From assembly GCA_045617525.1 (NCBI GenBank), contig JAZLIT010000248.1, positions 1 through 21,985 of the forward strand: DNA of 21,985 nt, read 5' to 3'. Source of the DNA: JAZLIT01 sp045617525 (GTDB taxonomy: Bacteria > Bacillota > Bacilli > Bacillales_A > Planococcaceae). This document shows positions 7,432-14,766 of this stretch, one piece after another. The notes under the pieces are model-generated. The model ran no database searches and was not told the DNA's origin. It was given only the letters and a program-made list of their open reading frames with translations. Numbering within the stretch: the first letter of the stretch is position 1; each line of letters begins with the position of its first letter. A program made the position numbers and the translations under genes.

Positions 7432-8043
7432 ATGGATTTATTAATTAAACTAGTAGTCGGTATATTTGCTGTATCACTTGTTATAGGTTTAATCCTTACG
7501 TTTTGGATTCCACTTGTACTAGGTATTGCAGCAGTCGTTGGTGTAAAGGTATTCATAAATCAGCGTAAAAAGAAGAGTGCGCTTGAAATTGAACAAGCCG
7601 CGAATCAACAAGCATTAGAGGCAAAGGAATCAATCGAATATAAAATGAGGACGCTTTTGGCGATGGCGAAATATGATGTAAATAACGTAACGCAACGTAC
7701 AGCATATAAGCAGAAGTCCCAGTTGAATTTGCTGGATAAGTGGTTTAAATACATTGACTTACGTGCCAAGTTACATTTAAACAATACATCAACTTCCCGT
7801 GAAGAAGCAGTGTTACATTTAATGTGTGACGAACTTTCAAATCGAATTCAGTATGCAGAAATTGAAATTACTGACACCATTAAACGTGAATTTATCGAGG
7901 AAAACTTAACGCCTCTGTTATTAGATATTATTGAAATTATGGAAGGTATTCGCCCGACGAATACAATTTCAATCGATGCCTACCAATTATTGAATAAAGC
8001 TAAAGGACAGGAAGAAACGATTCTTGAACAATTAGCGAGATAA
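7432..8043 (+). CDS. Membrane-anchored helical protein of unknown function
   Basis: A 203-residue protein. Residues 3-43 form one or two adjacent hydrophobic segments, followed by a basic stop-transfer stretch (NQRKKKS). The remaining about 155 residues are charged and look mostly helical, with leucine-rich parts (LLDKWFKYIDLRAKLHL, LTPLLLDIIEIMEGI). It is most likely anchored in the membrane with the C-terminal part in the cytoplasm. I do not recognise a family with confidence; XpaC-like phosphatase-related proteins have a comparable size and layout but no firm motif match is visible. ATG at 7432 follows GAGGGAG at 11 nt. It is monocistronic, with its own promoter and terminator. Confidence 0.75.
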   Translation: MDLLIKLVVGIFAVSLVIGLILTFWIPLVLGIAAVVGVKVFINQRKKKSALEIEQAANQQALEAKESIEYKMRTLLAMAKYDVNNVTQRTAYKQKSQLNLLDKWFKYIDLRAKLHLNNTSTSREEAVLHLMCDELSNRIQYAEIEITDTIKREFIEENLTPLLLDIIEIMEGIRPTNTISIDAYQLLNKAKGQEETILEQLAR

Positions 8044-8047
8044 ATAG

Positions 8048-8081
8048 AAAACGCGTATCCGAAATGGAATACGCGTTTTTT
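8048..8081 (+). terminator. Terminator, possibly bidirectional
   Basis: AAAACGCGTATCC (8048-8060) pairs with GGAATACGCGTTTT (8066-8079) with a one-base bulge, followed by a U-tract. On the minus strand the same stem is followed by TTTTCTATTT, so it may also stop transcripts of the M20 gene. Confidence 0.8.
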
Positions 8082-8104
8082 CTTGTATAAAAGGATGAAT
8101 GATG

Positions 8105-8145
8105 GCAAGCAGGCATTGTTTATGCTAAAAAGTGCCTGCTAGTTG
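8105..8145. repeat. Bulged inverted repeat beside the M20 stop codon
   Basis: GCAAGCAGGCA (8105-8115) and TGCCTGCTAGTTGC (about 8133-8146) pair with a bulge around a 17-nt loop. No U-tract follows on either strand, so it is probably not a terminator by itself; it could protect the 3' end of the mRNA. Confidence 0.4.
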
Positions 8146-9273
8146 CTAATCCCCCATCGCTTCTAGAACGGTATTTGTGAGTAGAGCCATTCGTTCCACG
8201 ATATGTGCACGTAAAATATGTTCATGTTCTGCATGAATGCCATCGCCTAAAAAGCCAAGCCCGTCTAATGTGGCGCAAAGCTGAGAGGTAAAATTCCCGT
8301 CACTAGCACCACCAACTTCTGCTTGCCCAACTTCAAAGCCAAGTCCTTCTGCTTCATCCTCCGCAATTTCGAAAAGAAGTTGTGATTTTTCCGTTTGTTC
8401 CATTGGTGGACGATTAATACCACCTTCAACTTCAATGATAATACGTTCATCCATTGCTTCTAGCTCTTCGAAGTATTCATCAATGCGCTTTTGTTCCTCG
8501 ATTGTGCTAGCTCGTACGTCAACACCAATATGTGCTTCATTTGGTACGACATTTAATTTACCGCCTCCCTCAACCATCCCTACGTTAAGTGTCGTTCCTT
8601 TTGCGTGATTCGTCAGTGAATCAATATTTAAAATTTGCAGTGCTGCTTCTTTAATTGCGCTAACGCCCTGCTCTGGGTTATTACCTGCGTGTGCAGATAT
8701 CCCTTTAATGTTAAGCACATATTTAGAAGTCCCTTTACGTGCCGTTTTTAATGCACCTGTACCTGACACAGGTGGCTCAAGTATGAATGCTGCTATACTT
8801 TTTGCCGCCTCTGCCTCTAAAAATGGACGTGATGTTATACTTCCGATTTCCTCGTCACTATTGATGAGAAATACAATCTTTCTTTTCAGTGGAATATTGA
8901 ATTCGTGCACGTATTTTAATAGCCAAATCGCACTTACAAGGCTAGCTTTCATATCTAGAATACCTGGGCCGTATATTTTGTCAGAGGTTTCGCGGTATTT
9001 TAGTTTTCCTGGTTCCCAAACGGTGTCATAGTGTCCAAGTAGTAAAAATTGCTCCGTTACTTCACCCATCGTAAATTTTAAATGGTTGCCAACATCAGTC
9101 ATTACGATTTCTTGTGCTGTACGATTAAAATTTGATTTAAACATACCTTGTAAAATCTCTTTGCAATGGTCGGCTAACTCCTTATTTGACGAAGGAGAAT
9201 CCGCACGAACGAGACGTTCAATATCATCGACAATAGAATCAATATTTTGTTTGTAATACATATGCGCTTTCAA
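8146..9273 (-). CDS. M20 family metallopeptidase (carboxypeptidase G2-like)
   Basis: A 375-residue zinc hydrolase of the ArgE/DapE/CPG2 family, which releases C-terminal amino acids such as glutamate or deacylates amino acids. Visible ligands: H81 and D83 in LLLGHYDTVW, D107 in GPGILDMKAS, the catalytic pair E141/E142 in NSDEEIG, E166 in FILEPP, and a C-terminal His in GIHAEHEHIL (about residue 349). The lid/dimerisation domain lies between about 180 and 290 (KGISAHAGNNPEQGVSAI, GGGKLNVVPNEA). The exact substrate is unknown. No signal peptide is seen, so it is cytoplasmic. The start is TTG at 9273: AGGAGGAG lies 6 nt before it, while the first in-frame ATG (9261) would be 18 nt away. It is monocistronic, with a promoter at 9324-9352. 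Confidence 0.88.
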   Translation of the reverse strand: MKAHMYYKQNIDSIVDDIERLVRADSPSSNKELADHCKEILQGMFKSNFNRTAQEIVMTDVGNHLKFTMGEVTEQFLLLGHYDTVWEPGKLKYRETSDKIYGPGILDMKASLVSAIWLLKYVHEFNIPLKRKIVFLINSDEEIGSITSRPFLEAEAAKSIAAFILEPPVSGTGALKTARKGTSKYVLNIKGISAHAGNNPEQGVSAIKEAALQILNIDSLTNHAKGTTLNVGMVEGGGKLNVVPNEAHIGVDVRASTIEEQKRIDEYFEELEAMDERIIIEVEGGINRPPMEQTEKSQLLFEIAEDEAEGLGFEVGQAEVGGASDGNFTSQLCATLDGLGFLGDGIHAEHEHILRAHIVERMALLTNTVLEAMGD

Positions 9274-9323
9274 ACGTTTCTCCTCCTCATAATATTCTTT
9301 CTTAATTATTCAATAACGTAAGC

Positions 9324-9356
9324 ATTATATGAAGCATTAACTGTCGCGTTAACGCG
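9324..9356 (-). promoter_or_regulatory. Promoter of the M20 gene with a 12-bp palindrome
   Basis: Minus strand TTAACG (9352-9347), 17-nt spacer, TATAAT (9329-9324). The -35 lies inside the perfect palindrome CGCGTTAACGCG (9345-9356), a good operator candidate in the gap shared with the divergent sigma-factor operon. Confidence 0.5.
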
Positions 9357-9508
9357 GGTAAAGTTAAATGACATTTTTATTAGCTTGCTGCGTTCCCGTG
9401 AAATGATACATTCAGCATGTCTTTTTATTTCCAAAGAAAATTATAAACTAATTGTAACGAAATGGAAACTTGAGGCACTAAGCTTATGAAACAGGAAAGG
9501 AGGTCGCG

Positions 9509-10003
9509 ATTCACGTATTAGCAGAGGTATATGAAGAAATCCAACCAAAACTATTTACTTTTTTCTATATGAAAACGATGAACGTGGCGACGGCTGAGGA
9601 TCTTACGCAAGATGTGTTTTATGAAGCAACACGTAGCATCCACCGCTTTAATGGTAATTCAAGTCTTTCTACTTGGTTGTTTGCCATCGCTCATCATTTA
9701 TTAAAAAAGTATTATCGCTCTAAAAAATATACGCAAGCGCTCGCCAGTCAAATTTCAGAAGAGTTCAAAATGACGCCGTTATCTACTGAGCAAGTGACGG
9801 AATTAAAAGCATTTAACGAAGTAGCCTATAAATTAATCCGCGACTTAAGGGAGCCAATAAGCGAAATTATTTTATTACGCCTTTACGGTGACCTTAGCTT
9901 TAAGGAAATTGCCGACATTATCGGTAAAACAGAAAACTATACGCGCGTCATGTTTCACCGTGCGAAACGTCAATTACGGGTTGAGTTGGAGGGATATGAA
10001 TGA
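9509..10003 (+). CDS. ECF RNA polymerase sigma factor, apparent AUU start
   Basis: An alternative sigma factor of 164 residues if it starts at 9509. Region 2 spans FFYMKT...ATAEDLTQDVFYEATRSI to LSTWLFAIAHHLLKKYYR (core binding and -10 recognition). Region 4 spans LREPISEIILLRLYGDLSFKEIADIIGKTENYTRVMFHRAKRQL (helix-turn-helix, -35 recognition). The first ATG (9569) would cut off the start of region 2. The frame is open upstream to a TAA before 9480 and encodes a family-like stretch (LAEVYEEIQPKLFTFFY). GGAGG at 9499-9503 is followed after 5 nt by ATT at 9509; no ATG, GTG or TTG lies in that part of the frame. The stop overlaps the next start (ATGA), so translation is coupled to the anti-sigma gene. 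The protein is confident; the start is inference. Confidence 0.85.
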   Translation: MHVLAEVYEEIQPKLFTFFYMKTMNVATAEDLTQDVFYEATRSIHRFNGNSSLSTWLFAIAHHLLKKYYRSKKYTQALASQISEEFKMTPLSTEQVTELKAFNEVAYKLIRDLREPISEIILLRLYGDLSFKEIADIIGKTENYTRVMFHRAKRQLRVELEGYE

Positions 10004-10542
10004 ATACATGTAAAATGACGGAAGACCTGTTACCGCTCTATGAGGAAGGTTTGCTAAGTGATGATACAACGCAATGGATTGAAGCGCATTTTGCGAAGTG
10101 TGAGGTATGTAGCAAGTTGCAAAATGATAGCTTATTGCCTGAAGAACTACCCGCGATGACACAACCATATAAAAGTGCAAAGAAAATGATGCAGCATGCA
10201 CAATTTAAAATTGCGGCATATCAGCTGTTGCTTGTGGTGCTATCGTTTATAGTAGCCATTCAAACGAATATGTTAAGTGGTAGCTTTCGCTTTATTTTGA
10301 CCTATTTCTTATTGGGTGCAGTAACCTTTGCCTTTTATCGTAGCTGGTTTATTACACTCGGGGTTTCCTTTGTGCCGATTTTTTGTTGGACAATTTTAGA
10401 AATGCTCGGATCTGGTGAAGCTGGTGTCGGCACAATGTTGATCGGTGGGCTTTTTGTGGCTGCGATTCATACGCTTTTTTGTGTAGTCGGTGTAATAGTC
10501 ATGTATTTATTATTTATTGTTTTTGACAAGGAGGACATTTAA
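10000..10542 (+). CDS. zf-HC2 anti-sigma factor-like membrane protein
   Basis: A 180-residue protein whose N-terminus has the zinc-binding anti-sigma pattern: C4 and H30-x3-C34-x2-C37 (CKMTEDLLPLYEEG...EAHFAKCEVC). The cytoplasmic domain (1-65) should bind and hold the sigma factor of the preceding gene. Unlike the usual single-pass anti-sigma factors, the rest is strongly hydrophobic with about four membrane segments (about 69-88, 94-115, 117-136 and 144-174), so sensing may occur in the membrane. It starts inside the sigma stop codon (ATGA, 10000-10003) and ends overlapping the next start by one base (TAATG). The pairing with the sigma factor follows from family knowledge and gene order. 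Confidence 0.85.
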   Translation: MNTCKMTEDLLPLYEEGLLSDDTTQWIEAHFAKCEVCSKLQNDSLLPEELPAMTQPYKSAKKMMQHAQFKIAAYQLLLVVLSFIVAIQTNMLSGSFRFILTYFLLGAVTFAFYRSWFITLGVSFVPIFCWTILEMLGSGEAGVGTMLIGGLFVAAIHTLFCVVGVIVMYLLFIVFDKEDI

Positions 10543-10859
10543 TGAACTTGAAAAAAGGACTTTCGTTAGCGCTAGCGCTTATCATAACAGCAACCATTTT
10601 ATTTTTCTACGTAAGCTTTAATGGGAATTTTGCGTCGAAGTGGATGGCTAAAAATACAGCAGAGGCGTATTTGCAGGAGAAATATGAGGATGGAAACTTT
10701 GTGCTTAATGTACTCGGCTATAATTTTAAGGATGGCACGTATGTCTTTTCCTACCGTGTAAATGAGGATGGTAAGGCTATGTTGTATCATATGGAGATTG
10801 GCTATCAACTGTTGCCAAAGGAAATTGTAAATGATTATTTAGACTTGGATTACGAGTAA
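10542..10859 (+). CDS. Small membrane-anchored YfjL-like protein
   Basis: A 105-residue protein with a basic N-terminus and one hydrophobic segment (about 7-27), then an extracytoplasmic domain of about 75 residues. The stretch FNGNFASKWMAKNTAEAYL, then YEDGNFVLNVLGYNFKDGTY, resembles YfjL-like/DUF3139 proteins of Bacillus, whose function is unknown. Its start overlaps the anti-sigma stop by one base, making it the third gene of the sigma operon. An accessory sensor or modulator role is possible but is only an inference from position. A terminator follows 10 nt after the stop. Confidence 0.75.
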   Translation: MNLKKGLSLALALIITATILFFYVSFNGNFASKWMAKNTAEAYLQEKYEDGNFVLNVLGYNFKDGTYVFSYRVNEDGKAMLYHMEIGYQLLPKEIVNDYLDLDYE

Positions 10860-10869
10860 GAAAATAATT

Positions 10870-10913
10870 AGAGGCAAGCCGCGAATGTTGGTAACCACGG
10901 TTTGCCTCTTTTT
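10870..10913 (+). terminator. Terminator of the ECF sigma operon
   Basis: AGAGGCAAGCCG (10870-10881) pairs with CGGTTTGCCTCT (10898-10909) with one wobble, then TTTTA. On the opposite strand the stem is followed by AATTATTTTC, so it may also stop the convergent acetyltransferase transcript. Confidence 0.8.
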
Positions 10914-10941
10914 ATGCTGCTCTTCCACTTTTGGTACGTTT

Positions 10942-11460
10942 CTAAGTAAGATCCTTTTGCTTCACGTAAATATGTACACGTTTCCCCTCCATATCAATGG
11001 TTTTCTCCAGCGTCATGCCGTTTTGTAGCGCAATTTTTTGAGACGCGATATTACCTACTTGAATAGCTGAAACATAACGTTCAAGCTCGATTTCTTCGTC
11101 CGCATAATGAGCTAGTGCTAGGGCTGCCTCTGTGCCGTAGCTCTTACGCCAATGATTAGGATGAATCCAATAGCCTAACTCGATTTCGAAGGCATCATCA
11201 ATTAGCTGAGCCACGATTCCTGCATGTCCAATACGTTCACCGGTTTCTTTATGAATAAGTACATGAAGACCGTAATCATCAAAGTTATTATATTGCTCTA
11301 GCATCCGTTCGATTAATCTCTTAGCATACGTATGGTCCTTTGGGTTGCCATCGCCTATATACTGCATGACGCTCGGGTCTGAAACCATTGCCTCCACGAA
11401 AGATAAATCCTCCATTGTATAGCGTCTAAAGAGAAGTCGTTGTGATTGAAGTTGTAACAT
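10942..11460 (-). CDS. GNAT family N-acetyltransferase (RimJ/RimL type)
   Basis: A 172-residue acetyl-CoA-dependent acetyltransferase. It begins LQSQRLLFRRYTMEDLSF as RimJ/RimL proteins do, has IGHAGIVAQL (motif D), FEIELGYWIHPNHWRKSYGTE (motif A, with a Q/R-x-x-G/A-like RKSYGT loop for CoA) and a C-terminal IASQKIALQNGM (motif B). Such enzymes acetylate protein N-termini or small molecules; the target is unknown. I place the start at ATG 11460: the Shine-Dalgarno GGAGGT (11473-11468) lies 7 nt upstream and would itself be translated if the in-frame ATG at 11475 were used. Confidence 0.85.
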   Translation of the reverse strand: MLQLQSQRLLFRRYTMEDLSFVEAMVSDPSVMQYIGDGNPKDHTYAKRLIERMLEQYNNFDDYGLHVLIHKETGERIGHAGIVAQLIDDAFEIELGYWIHPNHWRKSYGTEAALALAHYADEEIELERYVSAIQVGNIASQKIALQNGMTLEKTIDMEGKRVHIYVKQKDLT

Positions 11461-11617
11461 ATCGAAAACCTCCATTTTAGTATAAATTTGCTTTTCGTGA
11501 AATAAAACCCCGTATATTTTTTGACTTATATCAAATAAGTATCAAAATTAGTCCAGGTCTTTACTCGTAAGTTTACTGTTAAAGTCACATTTATGCTATT
11601 GGATTCTTAAAAAGTGC

Positions 11618-11651
11618 AAAAAAATATGCCGACATTTGAAATGCCGACATA
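11618..11651 (-). terminator. Terminator of the ABC exporter operon
   Basis: The minus strand folds as TATGTCGGCATT-loop-AATGTCGGCATA with two G-U pairs, followed by seven U (11624-11618). The two arms are also direct repeats (ATGCCGACAT at 11626-11635 and 11641-11650) because the unit is nearly self-complementary. Confidence 0.75.
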
Positions 11652-11664
11652 CTTACTATTACTT

Positions 11665-12618
11665 TTAAGCTGTTACATCGCGCTTCATAAACGTGAAGTA
11701 ACTGAAGAATAGGAACAATGCAGCGTAAACTGCAAGAACCGTTAATGAAAACGGCATTGTAAAGGAAATACCTTCAACAAAATAGTTCCCGTATTGGTGC
11801 TGCGTTAAATCACTATGTGTAATCCAAATATATTTAACAATTTCATATTTCGCTAAGAACATGACAACTAAGCTACCCATTAGGGAAATTCCCATCGTTA
11901 ATCCGATAGCAAGTGAGCTAGAACGGAATACCGTCCCGATCATAAAGGCAAATAAGATTGACATGAAGAAATCCCCGAAAGATAGTAATTGCGTATAAGC
12001 AAGTGCTCCCCACGCGCTTTCTTCAACAATTTGCCCATTTATATAAGACAAGTGGATACTATTGCCAGGTTCAAAAAGTATAACACTTATCAGATAACCT
12101 ACTCCTAAGTTTAACGCTAATAATAGCAAACCATATAATATGACTGTAATTAATTTAGACGTTAAAATTTTGGCGCGTGAAATCGGACGCGTTAAAAGCA
12201 TTTTTATTGTCCCTGTTGAAAACTCACTCGATACGATGCTCGCCGCAACAATGATCGTAAATAATGTAATGACCATCATTAAACTCACGCTATAGTTCAT
12301 GTTGCCAATGACTGTTTGCTTGTACGATGAGGCGATATTATTGTCTAAACGATATTGTGAAATTGCAATTTCCTCTTCTTGCCAAGATGTATCGAAGCCT
12401 TCACTTGCATTGTCTTCCTTGTTTTGTGTATTAATCCGAATGTTTTCTTGTTCTCGTTCCTGCCATGTCATATTATCCTGCGATATTGTATCTTTTGAGT
12501 CGATATTTTTCGTGATGATTGCAGGCACGATGAGAATGAGTACTAGTAAAACGGTCATAATCCATGGCGATTTTACAGCCCATAGTTTCATCCACTCATT
12601 TTGAATTAGCTTCAGCAA
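11665..12618 (-). CDS. ABC-2 type exporter permease
   Basis: About 317 residues: TM1 at about residues 17-37, a charged loop outside the membrane (about 40-120, with a Glu/Asn/Gln-rich part), then five hydrophobic segments. The phrase SSEFSTGTIKMLLTRPISRAKILTSKL after TM2 is typical of permeases paired with BcrA/NatA-type ATPases. It forms the membrane channel for the ATPase encoded just upstream; the genes overlap by 23 nt. The likely start is TTG 12618, 8 nt after GGAGG (12631-12627). GTG at 12627 is also in frame but lies on the Shine-Dalgarno itself. Substrates of such pairs include peptide antibiotics and cations; none can be assigned here. Confidence 0.85.
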   Translation of the reverse strand: MLKLIQNEWMKLWAVKSPWIMTVLLVLILIVPAIITKNIDSKDTISQDNMTWQEREQENIRINTQNKEDNASEGFDTSWQEEEIAISQYRLDNNIASSYKQTVIGNMNYSVSLMMVITLFTIIVAASIVSSEFSTGTIKMLLTRPISRAKILTSKLITVILYGLLLLALNLGVGYLISVILFEPGNSIHLSYINGQIVEESAWGALAYTQLLSFGDFFMSILFAFMIGTVFRSSSLAIGLTMGISLMGSLVVMFLAKYEIVKYIWITHSDLTQHQYGNYFVEGISFTMPFSLTVLAVYAALFLFFSYFTFMKRDVTA

Positions 12619-13519
12619 TTGCGCCACCTCCAGTCATTTCTAAGAATTGATCTTCTAATGTTTTTTGAATAGGAGTAATACTGAAAATGGAAATATCAGC
12701 AGCAACAGCCTGTGCTACAAGTGCGGGTACTTGCTCTTTTTCAATAACTACCTCAGCCACTTGCCCTTTTAACTCGTATGGATACGAAGAGGCCGTTAAT
12801 AGCTGTGCAAACTTTTCCGCTGGTGTCGCGTCAATTGCATAAACCGTCGCCACCTCCGAGCGAATATCGCGTACATCAATCAACTTGCCGTTTTGAATAA
12901 CCGCAATTCGGTCACACATAAGCTCAATTTCAGAAAGTAAATGACTTGATACGAATACAGCCACACCTTCCTCCTGTGCAATTTTGCGTAAGTGGTCACG
13001 GAATTCGCGGATACCAGCTGGGTCAAGACCATTCGTTGGCTCGTCCAAAATTAAAAATTTTGGTTTATGAAGTAACGATTGTGCCAACCCTAAACGCTGA
13101 CGCATACCAAGTGAGTACGTTGAAACCTTTTCTTTAATTCGGTTTTCAAGTCCTACTTGACGTACAACTTCATCAATTCGACTCTTTGAAACATTTTTCT
13201 GCATACGTGCGAAATGTAGTAAATTTTTATAACCAGATAAAAACTTGTACATTTCAGGATTTTCTACAATGACGCCGACTTTGCTAATAGCATCCTCATA
13301 ATTTTCCTTTAATGAAACGCCATCAATGAGTACTTCACCCTCTGAAGGATTCATAAGTGCGGTCATCATACGAATCGTTGTCGTTTTCCCGGCACCATTT
13401 GGCCCTAAAAACCCAGTAATTTGTCCGCGATATAAATCGAGATTCAAATTATCAATGAGCTTCTTGCCTTTAATAGTCTTTGATAAATTCCGGATTTGTA
13501 CAATTGGTTGTTGCTCCAA
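12596..13519 (-). CDS. ABC exporter ATP-binding protein (BcrA/NatA type)
   Basis: About 307 residues; numbering below counts from the GTG at 13528. Walker A GPNGAGKT (42-49), an atypical Q-loop VIVENPEMYKFLSGYKNL with Glu in place of Gln as usual for BcrA-like proteins, signature YSLGMRQR (138-145), Walker B FLILDEP (158-164), D-loop GLDP (167-170) and H-loop H196 are all present, so it should hydrolyse ATP. The C-terminal about 90 residues are the extra domain seen in this group. It powers export with the downstream permease. The start is uncertain: GTG 13528 overlaps its Shine-Dalgarno (AGGGGAG), while TTG 13519 is 8 nt downstream of it and is preferred. Confidence 0.9.
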   Translation of the reverse strand: MEQQPIVQIRNLSKTIKGKKLIDNLNLDLYRGQITGFLGPNGAGKTTTIRMMTALMNPSEGEVLIDGVSLKENYEDAISKVGVIVENPEMYKFLSGYKNLLHFARMQKNVSKSRIDEVVRQVGLENRIKEKVSTYSLGMRQRLGLAQSLLHKPKFLILDEPTNGLDPAGIREFRDHLRKIAQEEGVAVFVSSHLLSEIELMCDRIAVIQNGKLIDVRDIRSEVATVYAIDATPAEKFAQLLTASSYPYELKGQVAEVVIEKEQVPALVAQAVAADISIFSITPIQKTLEDQFLEMTGGGAIAEANSK

Positions 13520-13551
13520 CGTTGTCACTCCCCTATTATATATTTAATTTA

Positions 13552-13585
13552 ATGGATTATTTAGAAAATTATTACAATCCATCAA
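13552..13585 (-). promoter_or_regulatory. Possible promoter and inverted repeat upstream of the ABC exporter
   Basis: Minus strand TTGATG (13585-13580), 18-nt spacer, AATAAT (13561-13556). ATGGATT and AATCCAT (13552-13558 and 13576-13582) form a 7-bp inverted repeat across it. Both matches are modest. Confidence 0.3.
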
Positions 13586-13683
13586 TATTAGTATATACGA
13601 AGTTGAGATAAGAAAGTTTCATAATGTGTAAAAAATTATGCTATTATGCTATAGTGACTTTACAAATGAAGGTGAGGCTAACT

Positions 13684-13881
13684 ATGAACGGACAAAATCG
13701 TAAAGATGTGACGCCTGGTACAGTGGTGCATATTGTACTAAAGAAGGACCAGCGTACAGGCGTTAAAACTCGTGGTGTAGTGAAGGATTTATTAACGAAT
13801 TCAGCATTTCATCCACATGGTATTAAAGTGCGCTTAACAGATGGTCAAATTGGCCGTGTGTGTGAAATTTTATCAAAATAA
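13684..13881 (+). CDS. ywbE: YwbE family protein (DUF2196)
   Basis: A 65-residue basic protein reading MNGQNRKDVTPGTVVHIVLK, then KDQRTGVKTRGVVKDLLTNS and HPHGIKVRLTDGQIGRVCEI. This is the highly conserved YwbE/DUF2196 pattern, a small beta-rich protein of unknown function found across Firmicutes. The ATG at 13684 follows AAGGTGAGG; upstream in-frame ATGs (for example 13624) would add residues unlike the family. It is a single-gene unit, divergent from the ABC exporter and closed by a shared terminator. Confidence 0.88.
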   Translation: MNGQNRKDVTPGTVVHIVLKKDQRTGVKTRGVVKDLLTNSAFHPHGIKVRLTDGQIGRVCEILSK

Positions 13882-13883
13882 GA

Positions 13884-13917
13884 AAAACGAACAGGATTTA
13901 TAACCTGTTCGTTTTTT
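13884..13917. terminator. Bidirectional terminator between ywbE and the carboxypeptidase gene
   Basis: AAAACGAACAGG (13884-13895) pairs perfectly with CCTGTTCGTTTT (13904-13915), with U-tracts on both strands. It covers the stop codon region of the convergent minus-strand gene. Confidence 0.85.
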
Positions 13918-14740
13918 AGTGTTCACTTGTTACGATGACACCCGATTGATTGTCACCTGAAATTTGGTAAGACATACCTGAATAGATCGGTACTTCTAGG
14001 TTATCGAATACTTCATAGTAGCGAATTGTATAATCTCTCTTATTAACGCGGGCTTCATAGCTGCCATGTTCCTTTAGGTAGGCTAAGTACTCCTCAAGCA
14101 CCCAATTCTCCTGTTGCATTACCGCGCTATGTGGTAAGCCGACATAGCGGAAATGCCAAGCTTCATATTCAATACCGGTAACCGCTACCTTATCAGCAGG
14201 ATAGCGTAAAATAAAACCGTACTTCCAAGCATTTTTATGTAGCCACTTACCTTCTTCCGACTCATCCATTGAACCATTATGCGAGCCAATATCGAGCGCT
14301 AACCCTAAATGATGTTCGCTATGTCCTGCTGGTAGTGCATAGTTTTCGCCAAACGTTTCAAAAAGTGCTTGCTGCTGTTCTGTTGAACGATAGCTACTAT
14401 TAATTTTAAATCCAGTCACATCGTCCTTCTTCGCGGCATTAAACAGACTACTGACGTTTTGTAAAAGTGTAGAGGATATTGTAATTGAAGAATCTGGTGT
14501 TTCAAAACCTAGTGCTGCCAATGAGTGATCGGAAAGTGCCACTAAATCTGTAGGGGCATGTCCCTCAGATATCGCGTGTTGTTTGTTGATTAATACAAGG
14601 GAGCCTTTTTTTACCTCATGTTGCTGTATGGGTGTATAGAGAAGCTGCCCCTCGCTCACAGTTTTTGAATTGAATAGCCATGAATCCGCGATAAAAAACA
14701 CGAGGATGACGAAGCTTAAAGTGATTATCCATTTTTTCAT
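13916..14740 (-). CDS. D-alanyl-D-alanine carboxypeptidase, VanY/M15B family
   Basis: A 274-residue protein with an N-terminal membrane anchor or signal (residues 4-22) and an extracellular peptidase domain. Catalytic features: INSSYRSTEQQQALF (113-127), the zinc motif SEHHLGLALD (H143, D150), and YEAWHFRYVG (catalytic E193, zinc ligand H196). All key residues are present. It should trim the terminal D-Ala from cell-wall peptides outside the membrane. ATG at 14740 follows AAGGAG at 8-9 nt. No VanH/A/X genes are nearby, so this is ordinary wall maturation rather than a vancomycin cluster. The C-terminal about 60 residues (after VGLPH) extend beyond the core. Confidence 0.88.
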   Translation of the reverse strand: MKKWIITLSFVILVFFIADSWLFNSKTVSEGQLLYTPIQQHEVKKGSLVLINKQHAISEGHAPTDLVALSDHSLAALGFETPDSSITISSTLLQNVSSLFNAAKKDDVTGFKINSSYRSTEQQQALFETFGENYALPAGHSEHHLGLALDIGSHNGSMDESEEGKWLHKNAWKYGFILRYPADKVAVTGIEYEAWHFRYVGLPHSAVMQQENWVLEEYLAYLKEHGSYEARVNKRDYTIRYYEVFDNLEVPIYSGMSYQISGDNQSGVIVTSEH

Positions 14741-14766
14741 GATACCGGCTCCTTTCCCGTAATTAA

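Noticed and set aside
8708..9031. 107-codon open frame opposite the M20 gene
   Set aside because: It is antisense to a clear zinc peptidase, without a ribosome binding site or recognisable protein features.
9453..9490. ECF-type autoregulatory promoter before the sigma gene
   Set aside because: TGTAAC and GGAAAC could act as -35 elements, but no CGTC-like -10 lies at 15-17 nt.
10942..11475. Longer acetyltransferase starting at ATG 11475
   Set aside because: Its first codons are the Shine-Dalgarno GGAGGT that serves the ATG at 11460, and no ribosome binding site lies before 11475.
12619..12627. GTG 12627 as the start of the ABC permease
   Set aside because: The GTG is part of the Shine-Dalgarno GGAGGTG itself; TTG 12618 has normal spacing.
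13624..13683. N-terminal extension of YwbE from ATG 13624
   Set aside because: The extra 20 residues are unlike the family, and the good ribosome binding site lies before ATG 13684.
13916..14740. Vancomycin-resistance cluster member
   Set aside because: The gene is VanY-like, but no VanH, ligase, VanX or VanRS genes are next to it, so it is most likely a housekeeping D,D-carboxypeptidase.
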